The position numbers and the translations under genes were made by a program. The notes beneath the pieces are model-generated. The model saw only the letters and a program-made list of their open reading frames with translations. It was not told the DNA's origin and searched no databases. This document shows, piece by piece, positions 34,201-48,889 of a stretch of 64,000 bases of DNA (its first letter is position 1; each line of letters starts with the position of its first letter). Source of the stretch: Ooceraea biroi (Eukaryota > Arthropoda > Insecta > Hymenoptera > Formicidae); NCBI RefSeq assembly GCF_003672135.1, contig NC_039517.1, positions 5,890,001 through 5,954,000 on the forward strand, in the 5' to 3' direction.

Positions 34201-37200
34201 GCTAATAATATACCTATGTATATCGTTATAACGCAATATGCGTTTCTGCTTCAGGATTACAGTACCAGTGGTCTTCTTATTCCTATCGTAATGTAATTGT
34301 AACAATGTTTCCATTTTACCCATTAATCACTGACTCTATTCAAACGGATGATTACACGCGTTACGCTCTCGTGTAATTGACTAGCCGTTGCGTCACACAA
34401 AAGCTTTCCATGTGGAATATTCCAATTTTATATTATACTCAAGTTTTTATCATGCATGTACAATATGTCGTTTTATATGACACATATGGATACTGGTGGA
34501 AACGCTACTTATAACTGTTTATTAATCAGAGCCTAAAGAATTTCTGTGGAAAATAGCCAGAAAAATAGATCAACTATCGCGCGACGAATGAACGTGAGTA
34601 AAAAGGGACTGATTTGTGATTTATTTAGTCGTCGGTGATCGATCGTTCGATCGGTCGAGGATTCTGTCGTTTCATTCACAACATTTCGGCATAGTGACGC
34701 TACGGTAGAGAATAAAGCGTCAACGACCGCAATTTGACGCGCAAAAACTTGGCAAATCGTGTCTTAACACTCGCGTGTAGTCGTCGGCACGTCTAACGAT
34801 CCCCGGGATATACGTTAACGGGCATTACCGGTGCTGACGAGCGTCGGGACGCATTTAAGGATTAAAGTCGAGCTTATGAAAGCCACTCCGGAACTCGCGG
34901 TGCGCTATGTGTGGTACGTAGATTCGGTGAGCAGATGTTCGTAATTGCTCTTTCCTCCGTTCCCCTTCTGTCGGTGTTATAAGTGGTGCACGGCGCGTAA
35001 AGTTCTCCCCGAGAAAGCTCTTGTTTTGGCACGTTGCTGGTATTTACGCGTCGCTACTGATGCTCTCGTGTGCATCGTAGGTACGCGAGAAAAGCCAAAT
35101 GTAGCCGATCGCTTCGTTACGTTGTTACATCCACAAGACAACAATTATCCTTTTATTACTTATTATCCGCACGTTTAATCATTTTCGTACTCTGATCGTT
35201 TGTACGTGAACATGTACATGTTGTACGTTTATTCGAGCAATATCCGGATAAGTGAGTAGAATACGTTCGCAACCCAGTGGGCTACACGAGCATTTAAGGC
35301 GTGGAGGAAGAAGCGTCGTTAATTTCTACGTCGGCGGAACAAGCCGGTGAGATTTACTGATATTTTTTCCCGCGAGCTTTTAGCTCTCGGCGCTCTCCCC
35401 TGGGCGTTGCCCGCGCCAGGCTGGCCTCTAATCCGCCTCAACCTCCTCGCCTCGTCGTATCCTCTCGTACTTGCGAATTACAAATGTTTATTGCACCGAG
35501 TGGGTCATAACGGGGCCAGCCGGTAGGCGAATAATAACCAAGGGAATTATGCGCGCCGCGGCCTATTCTGAAATCAAACCGGCACGTCTCTTCCAGCGTT
35601 ACAGCGCTTGCATGGCTCGTCTTACCTCTCGATGGTTCGTGGAGAATGGCTGCTATCTGCTAAAAGGATTGGAAGAAAATCGTGTCGGTATAAGCTTTCG
35701 CTATTTTCGCATGACTAATACCCTCGTCCGAGAAATTTCCCTGGGTTCTTGTCAAAGCAATCTGTCGTCTTCTCGGGGTCGTTCAAAGTTCCCGTAAGGG
35801 GATGAGCGGCGCATGACTTTAAGATGAATGATCGTCGCGACTTTCGAATTAATCGATACTTGTTGGGAGGGTAGGATTAATTTAACTCGAATAAGAAAAA
35901 AATAGACCGCGCTTGGGTCAGTGCCCCTGTTGCCCGTGTTTTTACGGGGGTAGCTTTTTCGCATGATTTATGCAGATGCGACGTCTACGCGCGATGCAAC
36001 TAACGCAAAGTTAAAGACGATGGCGCATCCTCGCGCGAGTAAAGCACGGCTATTTCTAGAGAATCGCGAGAACAAATTATTCAAGTGTACGTGTGCTTCG
36101 ATCGCAGCATAAGCATTGGACATGAAAATTTATGCACTTGGTACTGGCTTCTAATTTAGAAGTTCTAAATAGTCTGTCGCATCGTAAACCGTGACAAGTA
36201 TACTTTTAACAGGAACGATAACATAATATTCACAGCGCACTCGTAAACTTTTATAACAGCGAGTCGGGTGTGTGCGTGGCCGTGGTTCGATTTACGGCAT
36301 CGCGAACGTATCCAGAATCCGCACGAAACTCCAACAGCTGTTAGTGGCGATATTATTTTTTCGCTCGAGACTCATAACGGGCTCTTCTCGAAATTTTTGC
36401 AGCAAGGTCGACACAGAACATAATACGTCCCATCGTCGTAATCTCTGGTCGATTTTCCGTGTTCCAGACTCGAATGGACGATAAAAGTAACGACTACTGC
36501 GGCAGTAACGTCGTAGTAACGTCGTCGTACACCATGAAATCCCTTCTTAAGGGTGAATCGTCTTCTCTCTTCTCCGCTCGTTGCTAATTGATCCGTCAGC
36601 GTCGAGGACACGGAGCGTCTTTCCGACACAGTGCGCTTACAAAAGCTACCTCTGAAATTTACTCGCGCCTTCGCCGGAGTTTACTCGAGAACCAACCCAG
36701 CAGTCCCGACGAGAGGAAGCTCGTCTCGGATAAGGTGAAGAATGCGGGAGGGATAGACCATCCGGCTTACTCGAACCGGAAACGCGAGAATAAAGATCCC
36801 TTTCATTTTCCGTGACACCGTGGCGCGAGAAATTTGAAGCGTTCGGAACGTCACGACGCGTAAAGACGTGTATTCAAGACAGTGATACGCGTTTCCCTTT
36901 TTCGGCACTAACCGCAAACAGATTCTTTGGCCTTTAATTTGTATCTGGGTAGGCATACATGAGATAATGTACTTTTACATAAAACACAAATGTAAGTTCG
37001 TCGTCTAATCAAACGCTCGGTCAATTTTATGCGAAGCTCGTTGAAATTTCATTCTTTGTAATATATAACTTTCAATTTTCATCAATATGAATGCACATTA
37101 AAATGTTTAGTAACACAGAAAGCTTTGAAAGGTATTATAATACAATTATTATAATATAATTACACTCTTTCACGATCGTAACATTTGAGGAAACGGTTAA

Positions 37201-38000
37201 TGAAACGTTATCCAGTACGGAGATTTATAATCGCGCAATTGACGAGACGATGAGAGGAGGGAGAGTCACGCAGTAATTATAAAAATTGTAATTACATTCC
37301 GTTACGTTTATTAAATGTTAATCACAACAACAGTTACTGAGGATTCAAAAATGGAGAAAGTTGGGCAAATATGCGATCTTGGATGATGGAGATAGCAAGC
37401 ATCTCTTTTATTACATCTTGAATAAATGGACAATGGACAAGACAAAGCACCAGAATCAGAACAATTGAGATGTCACAGACAGTCAGTCGTTTTATTACTG
37501 CAATGTTCGAGATTCTCTGATGATCGAGAAGATCGCTGTCAAAATCTGTTTGGCCGCGCGGCAAGAAAGGTACAGCAGGCACCGGTGATTTTCGGATATC
37601 CGAGCGCTAAATGCCACGTGCAATGAATATTTATCGGGTTGACTTGTGGCAGCGCACCGCGACAAATTAATGTCGGTTGGTAGACCGTAATCGCATAATG
37701 AACAAGTTTAATTACAATGTTTTTAATAGGTTTGGATCACGAGGAAGGAGACATGCGAAACTTGAATTGTTAGGTCACGCATGGATGAAACGTTACGGAG
37801 CCTCAGTAAGGTCGACGGTTCAAGACGGTTCTTCCTCGAGATCTCCGTCCGTGACGTCCGACAATCTCTCACCTCGGACAAGCGGCAACTGGTTTTGCCC
37901 CATGTCCCGTGGCCAAACGCGAACGTGATTCGCGTGCCAACGCGCCACGAAATGTCACGGGCAATGGTGGTGAACAACGGTCGAGCGATGGCCGATAGTG
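31248..38000. other. Non-coding or intronic DNA
   Basis: Frames up to 139 codons, of which the longest (31062-31481, minus) partly crosses the foldback element and is incidental. A GATCGATCGTTCGATCGGTC near-palindrome lies at about 34638. A GC-rich patch with a short CCTGGGCG...CGCGCCAGG-type stem lies near 35400. No recognisable gene or RNA. Confidence 0.5.
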
Positions 38001-38066
38001 TTTCGTGTTAGCTCCACGTTAGTCCCGCGTTAGTCCAGCGTTGGTCCAATGTTAGCCTCGCGTTAA
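38001..38066. repeat. 11-bp minisatellite, six diverged units
   Basis: Six consecutive 11-mers align to the approximate consensus TCCCGCGTTAG: TTTCGTGTTAG, CTCCACGTTAG, TCCCGCGTTAG, TCCAGCGTTGG, TCCAATGTTAG and CCTCGCGTTAA. No indels are needed and the GTTAG core is the most constant part. Eleven is not a multiple of three, so it is unlikely to be an in-frame protein repeat. Confidence 0.8.
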
Positions 38067-41000
38067 ACCCACGGATTCTCTGTTCACTTTTCGAGCGAGA
38101 AACTTGCATATCTATTTATGCGCCAGAATTCTGCAGTTGCCTGTACGCCGCGGCACTGGTAAAAACAGCGAATAGTTTTGCCCCCGCCCACTCTAGATCG
38201 TTTTCAACCCTCGCTAACAGGCGCGCGCACTCGCCCTCTCACCTCGAGGCCGCATACTATCGCAGAGTACATATTACATATGCATAGTTTCATAAATTTG
38301 CGCCGTGATATCGCTTCTTCGGATATGCGAACACGCGCGCGCGCCTTGAAACGCGGCCAGAAACCTGTTTGTAATATTACGGTCTCTGAAACGACGTTGG
38401 ATACCATCGATAGCTTCTCGGATGCTAATTTTAATCGAAGAGCGTCGAATCCCCCTTGATATTCTTACCGTTACGCGAGTATACGCGCCAATCTCCAATT
38501 ACTACGTCGACTTTCGTCGAATTACAGTGAACTACAATTCAAGTGGCGACTACAGTCTAGAGGGTGGCTATCACATGAGTTATTTTAATATAAGGCGAAC
38601 AAGTGCAAGAGAATAATTCGAGAAGAGTTATATAACGCGAGTAACGCGTGAAATACTCGCTGTTAAATAGACAAATCGTATGCCCGTGCGATCAAAACGT
38701 TTTCATTAGACGCGACGCGTCAGTAATTTAAACTAATAAGTAGTTTGGAACGCGCGACGTGACAGTGTCGCATCTTTAATACCTCCGCTTCAAACTTTTC
38801 GCCTCGCGAACCAAGTTTTGATACGCATTACTCGCGTAGAGTCGCAAGACGCGCTCGTGTAAATTTCACTCCGCAGGCCGAGATTATGCCGCGGAGATAG
38901 GCGCAGTTTTGCTATGTGCTCGCTGGAATTTGTACGTCAGTGTGAATGCAATTATCGCGAATGATACCAACGAGTCTTCTCGCGTATAAATATAATCTGC
39001 TATAAATTTTTAGAGCTGCGGCGATCGCGCCATTCGTTAGCCCTCATCGTCCAACAATCGCGAGAACTTATTTCCCTCTTTTTTATATTTTTTACATTAT
39101 ATCTCTTATCTTATTAAAGATGCACCATCCTTCTCGACCAAGAATTAGAACAAGAAATTTAATTAATATGATTATTGATGAGCTTTATGACAATCATGAC
39201 AGTTCGAAATGAGTACAACCGATCAAGATATTTTCTAGCATGTAATATCAGGTTAAAGTTAAATTAATTTGATTATAATTGAATTAGGAAGTTTGTACAC
39301 GCACGCATTGCACAATAATTATAATAATAACAACGAGAATAAACAGTTTCACGATGCTGCTGCAGCTGCTACTACTGCAGATTTGTCCGCCTCGAAATTC
39401 GCTGACGCTCTCTTGACGTAAAGTGACGCGCATTGTCTCGAGACGACTGGCAGATGACGTCAAACTAGGTTGTAGAATTCAGCATGCATGTATGCTGCAT
39501 TCATCGGAACATTTAGTTTGCACAATAATATGAATCTATGTCATATGATTATTTCAGACAAACGTTGTTATTATACGGCGCACAATGTCGAGATGAAATT
39601 AGTTGACTATCAACGCGAAAGTAATTAATTTCGAAATTTCCTTATCGAAAACTATTTTACGTGAGTTAATAACGTGTATATACACGTACGACACAACAGA
39701 GGAACTCGTCATAATCGACATGTTGAAGAGAAATTTCTCAAAAGAAATTATGCAACTCGCTATAGTGGTATTTAGTTGGAAAAGTCTAATCAGTGTTTTG
39801 TTAGAAAGTGCAAAAAGATAAGAGTAGCTCGCAATTCTGCAGCAGCTGAAAATGCTGGAATCACCCAAAATCCAGAGAAGACACGTCGCAATCGCGTATC
39901 TGTAACATTTCTGCTGAAACCAATAACTTTTTTGATACTCTCTCTCTCTCTCTCTCTACTTCAACTGATCGACATCTCATCGTCATCGTCCGGGCGACAA
40001 AGCGCCACCTAATCTACAAAGAAATCCCGCAAGATTTTCCTTTAATGAAAAACGCTGGTCACACAAAGAGGCGTACTGGCGCAAATAAGCGCACTAACGC
40101 CTCTGTTTCTGTGATGCTTTTTGCAACAGAAAAGGCAAGAGATGAACATATAAGCGTATGAGAGAGAGGAAAGAAAAAGGAGAGGATGAGAGAGCTCGTG
40201 CGTAGCGAACGAGCGCACCAGCGTTATCGCGTGACTGAACGACACGCGCATCCGGAGCCAGTCAACGTTAATTACCGCGGAATCGGTGGCCCCGGTTGTG
40301 CCACGAGGGAATGATTCATGGCTGGCGAAAGGGACTTGGAGAGTGCAAACGCGGCCAACTACCGCAGTGCCCTTTACATCGTATTTCTTTGTGACGATCG
40401 GCTGTAGCTCGCCGTGATTCACTAACGCCGCGCGCTTTTAATTGGACTTGTTCATGTGAATGAAGGCGGTATAATACGTGCTTCAAGCTCTTTCTCAGAT
40501 TGCCGATACGTGCCGTTCACGGCCACGAAAACATTTTCAACGATCATACGATCGATACAAATTTCATACTATTATGCAGTACAGTACGTTGGTATACAAC
40601 AATTTATTCATGAGAATAACTTAACTTTTGTAGCTAGCTGCAACATCAGAGATCCGCGATAACTTTATGCAACGCGTGCAGAGTTTTGTATGCACGAGGA
40701 AAAGTATGAATTTTAATCAAAGGCTCGCGTTGAGCCGATTTACAGGCTAAGCTTCTTTGTGAGCTAGTTACGCGATTCTTGACAATTATCTGCTATGCAG
40801 TCGACGCAGAACATCGTTTGCATCAGTGCGGCATGAAGCCACAGTAAAACGTCAGAAAATTCATAGATACCGACAGTTATGATTATCATTTACGATTAAA
40901 TGATCTCATCTAAGGAGAAACAAGGAGAAATTCATTGCACGATGCCTTGATACTCGTGACACAGACTATCCGTCAGCACTTTTGAATCGATCGATGACAC

Positions 41001-42015
41001 GATCGGTAGTGCGCCGCGATGCATAATTCGCGCGAGGAAAGGACAGCGGAACGTGGTGAAACGGGTTGCAGCGTGACGAGGGTGGGCACGCCACGACTGC
41101 AACCGCCAGCGCGCGCCGGGTTGCCGTGAATAAATAACGAACCCGCGGTTTTATCCCGGCGGTTACACATTTGGCCTTTAACATTTTCCAGTCGCATTAG
41201 CGCTTGCGGATGACAGTGCCGTAACAATGCGGCTGCTTTTCCGCGCATCGCCGAGCGGAATGGCCGCGGCGCCATTCCACTCGACGAGCGTGTTGGAAGA
41301 GGACCTACGAGAGGAGGATGCATCCGAGAGGGAACGAAATGAGTGCGGGCCCGGCCGGAGCGGTCGACCAGAAAGAAACGCGAGACATCCTTTAAGCCGC
41401 GATGATAATTATGGCCGCCGGCAATTAGAATAAATCGTCAGCCGGCTAATTACCCTATTTATTCGCCCGGCCAGGAACGGGGAAAAGGTTGCGTAACGGA
41501 CGCATCTGCGATCTGTACTTTACACCAGGAGATCATCGCTGCCGTTGTCATTCGTCTAAACCCTCAGAAACGACGAAAAAAATCTATCTTGTTTTTTTTC
41601 TTTTTTTATCAGCGTGTAATTTTTCTGATCTTGCGAAGAATTCAAATGTCAAATTCAGCATTGTTGAAAACAGCGTCTCGCACAGAGAATATTTATTCGC
41701 ATTTTTGTGCATTCTACGAATAATACGAATAACGCGAATAACGAGCAGGACCAATTATTGGGAAACTCGTTTATATGCGCCAAGTTTGTCGCGAGCCACG
41801 ACACGTCGTTGTTAAAGCCACGTGTTTCGAGAGCCATCGACATCAAACGGAATATAAGTCTACGAATGATCGGAAACGTTACGGATTATTGAACGTGTTT
41901 TACAGCAGATTTGTCACGCGTGTACGCTTACCTGCGTCCGTATAACCGCACTCGTGCTGTCGGCCAATGTGTGACACATTTTTCCGATCATGCGGGCATG
42001 AGAGATATAGGTTTT
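38067..42015. other. Non-coding or intronic DNA
   Basis: AT-rich around 39.1-39.8 kb, with the CT run at 39938. Frames of 116 and 126 codons on the minus strand (40973-41323, 40042-40422) are unrecognised. CpG is high near 41.0-41.4 kb. Nothing further supported. Confidence 0.5.
39938..39957. repeat. (CT)n microsatellite, 20 bp
   Basis: Ten CT dinucleotides lie between AT-rich and GC-rich sequence. Confidence 0.9.
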
Positions 42016-42048
42016 TACACACACATACACACACGTGTGTGTATATAT
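42016..42048. repeat. CA/GT inverted microsatellite with a 20-bp perfect palindrome
   Basis: CA repeats meet GT repeats head to head at CACG/CGTG. Positions 42025-42044 form a perfect palindrome centred between 42034 and 42035, and the whole 33-bp stretch alternates purine and pyrimidine. Both cruciform and Z-form extrusion are possible from sequence alone. Confidence 0.85.
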
Positions 42049-45000
42049 TTGCGATGTCATTCGCATTCCCAGTTCTTTTGTGCGTCGCTGCAAACGTCAA
42101 ACGTTGAAAATTCTTCTCTCCGTCGCTCCGTTCGTTACGTGTTTTTACTCTTATTTAAATCTCTTCGTTGTATAAATGCTGTTTCCCGTTATGGTACTCT
42201 TGCGCTTTAAATCCCGAATCGAGTATGTGTGTGTGTGTGTGGCAACGCGTCCGTACGCAATAACAATTTTGGAGATCAAGGAGTTACGCGTTCCCTCCCT
42301 TTCTCCTCTCCCAATCCTTTTTTTCCAACGTTGGAAAAAATATTTACCATAGATCAAACGCGGGAATGTTTTTTATTGCGCATCCACCTACATTTCCGCC
42401 GCAGCTTCTGACTCGACCCGCACTGGCCGTGCTGGGGGTCAGTATTTCGTTTTATTTTCCGTCCCTTTTTTTCGACGGCGTTATCAAAAAATAGCGATCG
42501 CGATAGGATCGACCGGCTTGGCCATTCGTTCGTTATTCTATTTGTGCGGATATCTCGCGTGCGTCAAACGTCAAAATAATTCTCTCGTAATGCTCCCCAT
42601 TTCCGGCGCAGAGAAATTGTTCTCTGGCACAGTTTTATCACGCCACGCCCTGCCACCGGGTCTCTTACTTTCCGCGGCATAGCAAACAGGGTAGTGTTGA
42701 ATATGGCAGTTAATGGTCAGCCTATGGTTACTGCATTCCTAGTTGGCCTTAACAGGTGGCAGTACAATTAAACCGCGTTACGGTTATGTCAGGTGCGTCG
42801 TGCTTGGCTGCGAGCTATGTTTGCGTTCGCTCCAGCGTTATGACCCTGCCTGTATGCCGTATTCGTATATCCATTTGAGGCTGCCAGTTCTTGCCTCTCA
42901 CGCACAAAGGAGCGATATACTACGGATGTAATAAATGCAGTCATCCAGCACGAACGAACTTTGATTATACATACCTGAAATCGCACCTACGTATATCCGT
43001 CTCATGTAATGTCTCATATAATGATATCGAAACCGAAAAAAAGAACCCGAATATTTGATACACTGTGACAAACTTTGAGCTTTATCCTACTTGATTAAGA
43101 ATCAAGAATTGAATATCCGCTTTTGCCGAAATGATTTTACGCTTGAGAACTGTGGCGCAGCTTTTGTCCAGCCAAACTGCTGTCGCGATAGAGGATTACG
43201 CGTCGATCAGTGCCAACACGAGTCCGGCAAAAGATTATTCTGGATGACCGGCCAAGTATGAAGAAAGAACTTGTCAGAGATGCAACGGAAAACTTTCTAG
43301 GAGTGCCAGATCGTATTCACAGAATTCAAACTGAACGAAGAGACAGCAAAGACCCAGCGTCATCCATTTTAAATCTCGATGAACCGAGTATTATCGCGCG
43401 GATGACACTTTTGCAAAACGAAATCTTTTTCTTGAGAACGCGTAGGGTAAAGAGCCCTTTGGCATGCTTGCCCTTTTGTTGTCCTTTTCTCCGATATAGA
43501 GGAGGACGCGCGGATGACCTTGCGTGTCAATCTTGCATCGTATTACCTTGCGACCTATCATAATAATATCATATTTTTCGTATTATCGCGTCAATGCCAC
43601 AATTCTCGTGTTTTATTCCCAAGGATAGCTTCTATTGAGATTCCGCGCACATACACATGCTTACGCTTTGAGAGATCTTCTTCCGGATGAAGAGAAAATC
43701 GACGCATATTATCGTAATACCATAAACAGGAGAGCGAAATTAATACCTCAAAAAAAAAGAAAAAAATGGACACGATCATTACACTCTCGCGGACCATCTC
43801 GGTTGAGCCAAGCCTTCTAGAGATAGAGTACAAGAAAAGGCAAAGTATACAGGAAAACATCAGAAAAGGAAGAAGGACCGAGAGGTGTGACAGCGCTCGA
43901 ACCCTGCTCAGTCCAACGGGAGCTTTCTAATTAAATTGCAAATTAAAACGCATATTTTATTTGAGTGCCAGTGGGACCGCGGGGATATCATGAGTGTCGA
44001 AGGGGGAAATGGACAGAGGGGGATGGAGAGAGTAGAAGCAGACGCAAGACGCGAGGCGCAGGTTTCCTGCCGCGCCACAGCAGGAATTAAGTTTGCCGTT
44101 TTCTGCCTGCAGAGAAAATTTGTCCTTTTTCTCTTTTCGTAAACTTTGGTTCCGCTTCGCGTTTCTTTCCACTTTCCACAGGAACATCGGGACAGTAATC
44201 ACGTCAATGATTCCGCAAACTGTGGACGAGCCCGACCGAAATCGAATCATCCCTCGTGGTGCAACGATTCCGTGAACGCGCGACACAGCACGCGAGAGTC
44301 GAGACCTACTCGGCAATCGGTTTGGCGCTCAAAGATCACCTCTGCACACTTTTGCTCATTATTTTGCACGAGCACCCGCCATTTAGCCGAGGAATCTTAT
44401 TCACGGGTGAAATAGCTCGCGCGACGAGGAACGCGTTTCCCGCCGAGCATTTTTATTGCCGAGCGATGAATCATGAGCGCGGCCTATCCGAAAGCGTCGG
44501 CAAATAATACGCGGACGCTTATGGCGATAATAATAATAAAAGCAGATAGAGATTTTTATGCAGTCTGGGAGCGATAAAAATGCTGCTGGAACGGCGCTGT
44601 GAAACTTCTTCCGCCCGTAACTGTATAATTTCGATGCATTACCGCGTTTCTGTAACGATTATTTATATTTGTGGTAATGGCGCGACCTATGCCACTCGTT
44701 GAAAATAAATCTTTTTTAATATGGCGCAGTGCAGTACCTGACAACGCGTATAAAATACACACACGACGTAGTTTTAAATAAAATAAATATTAATCTCTCT
44801 CGCTCCGCTGGAAACGCGCGTTAACGCTCATTCAGGTAACACTGTTCAACTTTTTCCCGATGGAATACAATTACGAGTATTTTCGTTGTTTTACGTTTTA
44901 TACAAATTACATTAAAGGCATTAAAGATCTTGATGGAAGATTTACACGCGAGAACGACCACGGCACTTTTCTCGCGGCAGTAGTACAAAGAGGAAGTAAA

Positions 45001-48000
45001 AACAGCGAATTTGGGAAACGAGGAAAGCTCAATTCGGTAAAAGGCGCCTCTCACAACGACCCGCAACGATAACTCGTTAGAGCAGAGTGCAGAGTCGTTC
45101 TTCGAGACGCCCAAACCCCGAAAAGCCATTTTACAGGAAGGCATCTAGACGGAAATCTTCCTCGCCGCAAACCCGAGGAAACTTTTCTCCGACAGCTACA
45201 ACGAAAAGGCACTGGGATCCCGGAGACGACGGATATATCCCGAAGGTGTCCATCCCACCGAAACTTCGCCGCGATATCTGGAGTTAAAGGTGACTCGCAA
45301 AGAACGGTCGTCCGGTGGATGTATCGTTTGACGTTTCTGGATTTATTTGCGGCTAGGATTTTTGTTTTCGCCAGATCGTGAAGCATGGGGAAACGAGGAG
45401 CATACGCGGATACAGCCGGGGGATCTCGAAAAAAGCGACAGGCAGCGCTGAAAATTGTTTTGAAAGTTTTCCATGCGAACGATTCCGCGGAGTACATCGT
45501 CTCGTTGCAAACGTATCGTTCGATGCGTCGACGAATTCGGCTTCCTTTCCCGCATTTTTGTCGTTACTCGATAAAGTATCTGACGAAATACCTGTATAAT
45601 CGACATAATTCGGACATTACACTTTTTTCGAGATTGCGAGCATCACGTTGTATTTTACATACCTTCGATATCCGTACAAAATGTTAAATTAATTATCCAA
45701 GTAACTTGTTTACGTTCATTCATGCGTTGTGCTAAAGTAATTATCAATAAATGATATTTTGTATTATTTATACTTTGCTTATCTATCATCGATATTAATT
45801 TCCAAATTATTTGCAACTATCGAATTAGGATAGCGAATATCGAATAGGAATTTCCGACGATATTTGGCCATCTTCTTTCAACGATCAAATATGTCAGAGA
45901 ATGGTACACTTTCCCATTAAATGAGGTAAAATACGCCTATCTTTACGAACAAATTGTAATGTCTCAAATGTAACATGTGAAAATATAATACATAAAGAAT
46001 GAATATAGTTGTATACGTTGCGTTATTATAGTTGTATGCGATGCATTCGACATGTACAGGTACTCGATAAAAGCGAAAATAACATTTTTGCTTTTACCAC
46101 CTCTTACTATACTTTGTTTCTGCTTCGCTGCTACATGTCAGTCTATAAATTTTCTATGCTACGGAATCGCTCCGCTTCGAGCATACAGAAATCTCAGACG
46201 TTTCATCACATTTCACGTATCGTTACTGTGAGCCAATCGACCGCGAGTCGTCGTTTACGCGATTTGCAATTCTTCCACTGCTATATTTTATTGTATATAC
46301 GTTATGAAAAGCGAAAATATCGAGTGAGCAATTGAGTTATTGAAAGGTTCACGCACATATTCTTGCGCTTGAAAATTTTTTGATAAATACAACGCTACAC
46401 ATAAATAAATTAGCTACACAGTAGTGTCCAATTGATAGCACACATGATGTAAGTATGATTACAAATCAAAATCACAAAACAAGATTACACAGATTGAATA
46501 ATAAAGGCAGGTAGTCAGGAAATAAGGAAGAATTTGTAAAGTTGATATCGACTGATATCGAGAGACTGAAAATATCAAGAAATCATTGAATTAAATCGCA
46601 TCTCGCGAATGCCGAATGTAGCAAACGTACGTTGGCTTGGATTCTTTCGAATTGGGTCGGAAGAAGACGAGCGAAGCGCGGAGATGCGGTTCGCGTGATT
46701 TAAGCTTACAGGTAAATACCGAATAACCGGCTGCGCGTTCGCGAATAGGAAATGGCTTGCCGCTGCTCGTGTGATTCATGTAGAATATTCTCCGATAGCG
46801 AAACGCGATGGTCCGATATTCTCTCGTTACTGCAGAAAAGTAAACAGGATAGAAAATGAGCCGACTATCGACTACCGCGCGGGCGGGCAATCTCGGCAGC
46901 GACAGGTCGAATGCACGAGAAAGAATTTATCTTGGAACTCATTCCTACGGGCGATCACCCGATCCGGATTGAGCTTTACTATCGCCAAATTGCTTCGGGC
47001 ACGAAGAACGTTCGAAGTCGTATATTATCCCCGAGTTCTCGAGAACGCGCAGCTTTCAAAAAAATCCGCGAGAAAAGATTTTACGAGATCGTCATTTCTC
47101 TTTTTTCTACACGCAAGTAATGAATGTATTATATGATATATCAATTATATTAATATATATACATTTGCTTGCAAAAGTTGCACCGCACTTGAGCTTGTTT
47201 AATTTTGTTATTGTTTGTATTATTATCAACATGCCGTTATTATTCCGCCAATTATACAAACGTGTTATTCTTTAATAATGCACAGCGGAAATTTATTACA
47301 ATTCTGTATAAACATGTGGAAACCTGTCACAAGTGAAAATGCAAGATTGTCTTTCAGCGCACAATCGATATCAGAGACGATGATAGAACACTGACGTGAC
47401 ATGACGTAATAGATAAATAGATTTATCATAAGATATTATGTAATATTTTTACGACGATGCGCGCACGAGATTACAAGTTGTAGAGAATAACTTTTAATTA
47501 TGCATATATGTAATAGCTCAGATGCGCTAAGGTCGCGAGTCATTTATTATACGCGATATATTAATGAATCGTTACTCGTCTCAGTCAACCTGTATATCGG
47601 GATCAAATCTGATGCATGAGTAATTAAACGCGATACAACTGCGACGGAATTTGTGCGGCGCAGTCGGGCAAGTTGCGGAATATTTATGAAAAATATTCAA
47701 GAGCGGCAAGAGCAAAATGAATAATTCTTGCGAGTGAAGAGAGGCAGTCGCGCGGGCATCAGCATTTCTTGCTCCCTCCGGTAGCAAAGTTAGCGTCGAA
47801 TGTCTCGGTGGTCGCATGGTTAACGCGCGCGCGCGCACATCTACGAATGTACATGTATTTCAATACATTAAATCGCGCTCCCCAAAGCGAAACGCAATAT
47901 TATTCTTCGTAATCCATAATCATATTCGCCTGCAATTTTATCTATTTTTGTTTCCTTTTATCCTAACGATTTACTGTTTGTATTTCTTTAGATACATAGT

Positions 48001-48841
48001 ATCGTGGCATCGTGCAGCGAAATAGCGTCCCGCGTGTGATAAATACACGATTTAATTAATTAATGCAACATTTCAACATATCGCCCTGACGTCTGATAGA
48101 AATCGGATACCAAATCCAGCGTTTTAATATTAATTTCAGTACTTTGAAAGAGAGAAGAGCGATATAGATATAATACTTGAGGTTTACGATCGTTACGGTT
48201 TTACGGTGAACCGTTCTGCACTTGAACGTGCAACATTCGCATTTTTCTCTTGACAAGTTGCGACATAACTGCAATTACCTACCACCTGCGGTTCCGTAAT
48301 TCCGATGCAGACGTCATGTTATTTTCTCTTCTTTTTTTTAGAAGGAAACTCACAGATCGAGCATTGTGCGGATAATATCACTGATTTGCATCTTACGTAT
48401 ATCTACGTACAGATTTTTTTCGATAGGTTTGCGGCAAAGACAACTAATGTCAGATTGTACGATGGCGGCACAAACAATCACAGCCTAACGTTAACGTGTA
48501 TCACATCGGCCGCGAAACATTAAACGCATAATCAGCACTTGTTGCTTACGCAATTGGCGTAGGTAATTTCGTTAACGAACAACTGGATCGCTACTATGTA
48601 ATAATTACTCATTATTATCGTTTCGTTATCACAAGTTACATGTTAAGAAATAAATAAATGAAAGACAAAATGACAAAAGAACGGAATGCAAGTAGAAAAG
48701 ACGTCCCGCCGGTAACGGGATCTCTCAAGCTAGGATGATACGACAATTAATTGCCGCGCACACATGTCATTGTCATTCTTTCGCGAGCAGAACAAAGGAG
48801 TAAGTAATAGAGAGAATCCATTGTAGGCTACAAAAAGGAAT

Positions 48842-48843
<2 letters not shown>
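42049..48843. other. Non-coding or intronic DNA
   Basis: A short GT run lies near 42225-42240. Frames of 117-148 codons (43210-43563 plus, 43957-44316 minus, 45051-45497 minus, 46771-47136 plus) have no motif I recognise. 45.7-46.0 kb and 47.1-47.6 kb are AT-rich. A CGCGCGCGCGCG string lies at about 47825. No RNA gene seen. Confidence 0.5.

Positions 48844-48879
<36 letters not shown>
48844..48879. repeat. (AG)n microsatellite, 36 bp
   Basis: This is a pure AG dinucleotide run followed by an impure GAGGGAGAGGGAGAAGAG tail. It could be bound by GAGA/CLAMP-type insect factors; that is inference from motif only. Confidence 0.95.
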
Positions 48880-48889
<10 letters not shown>

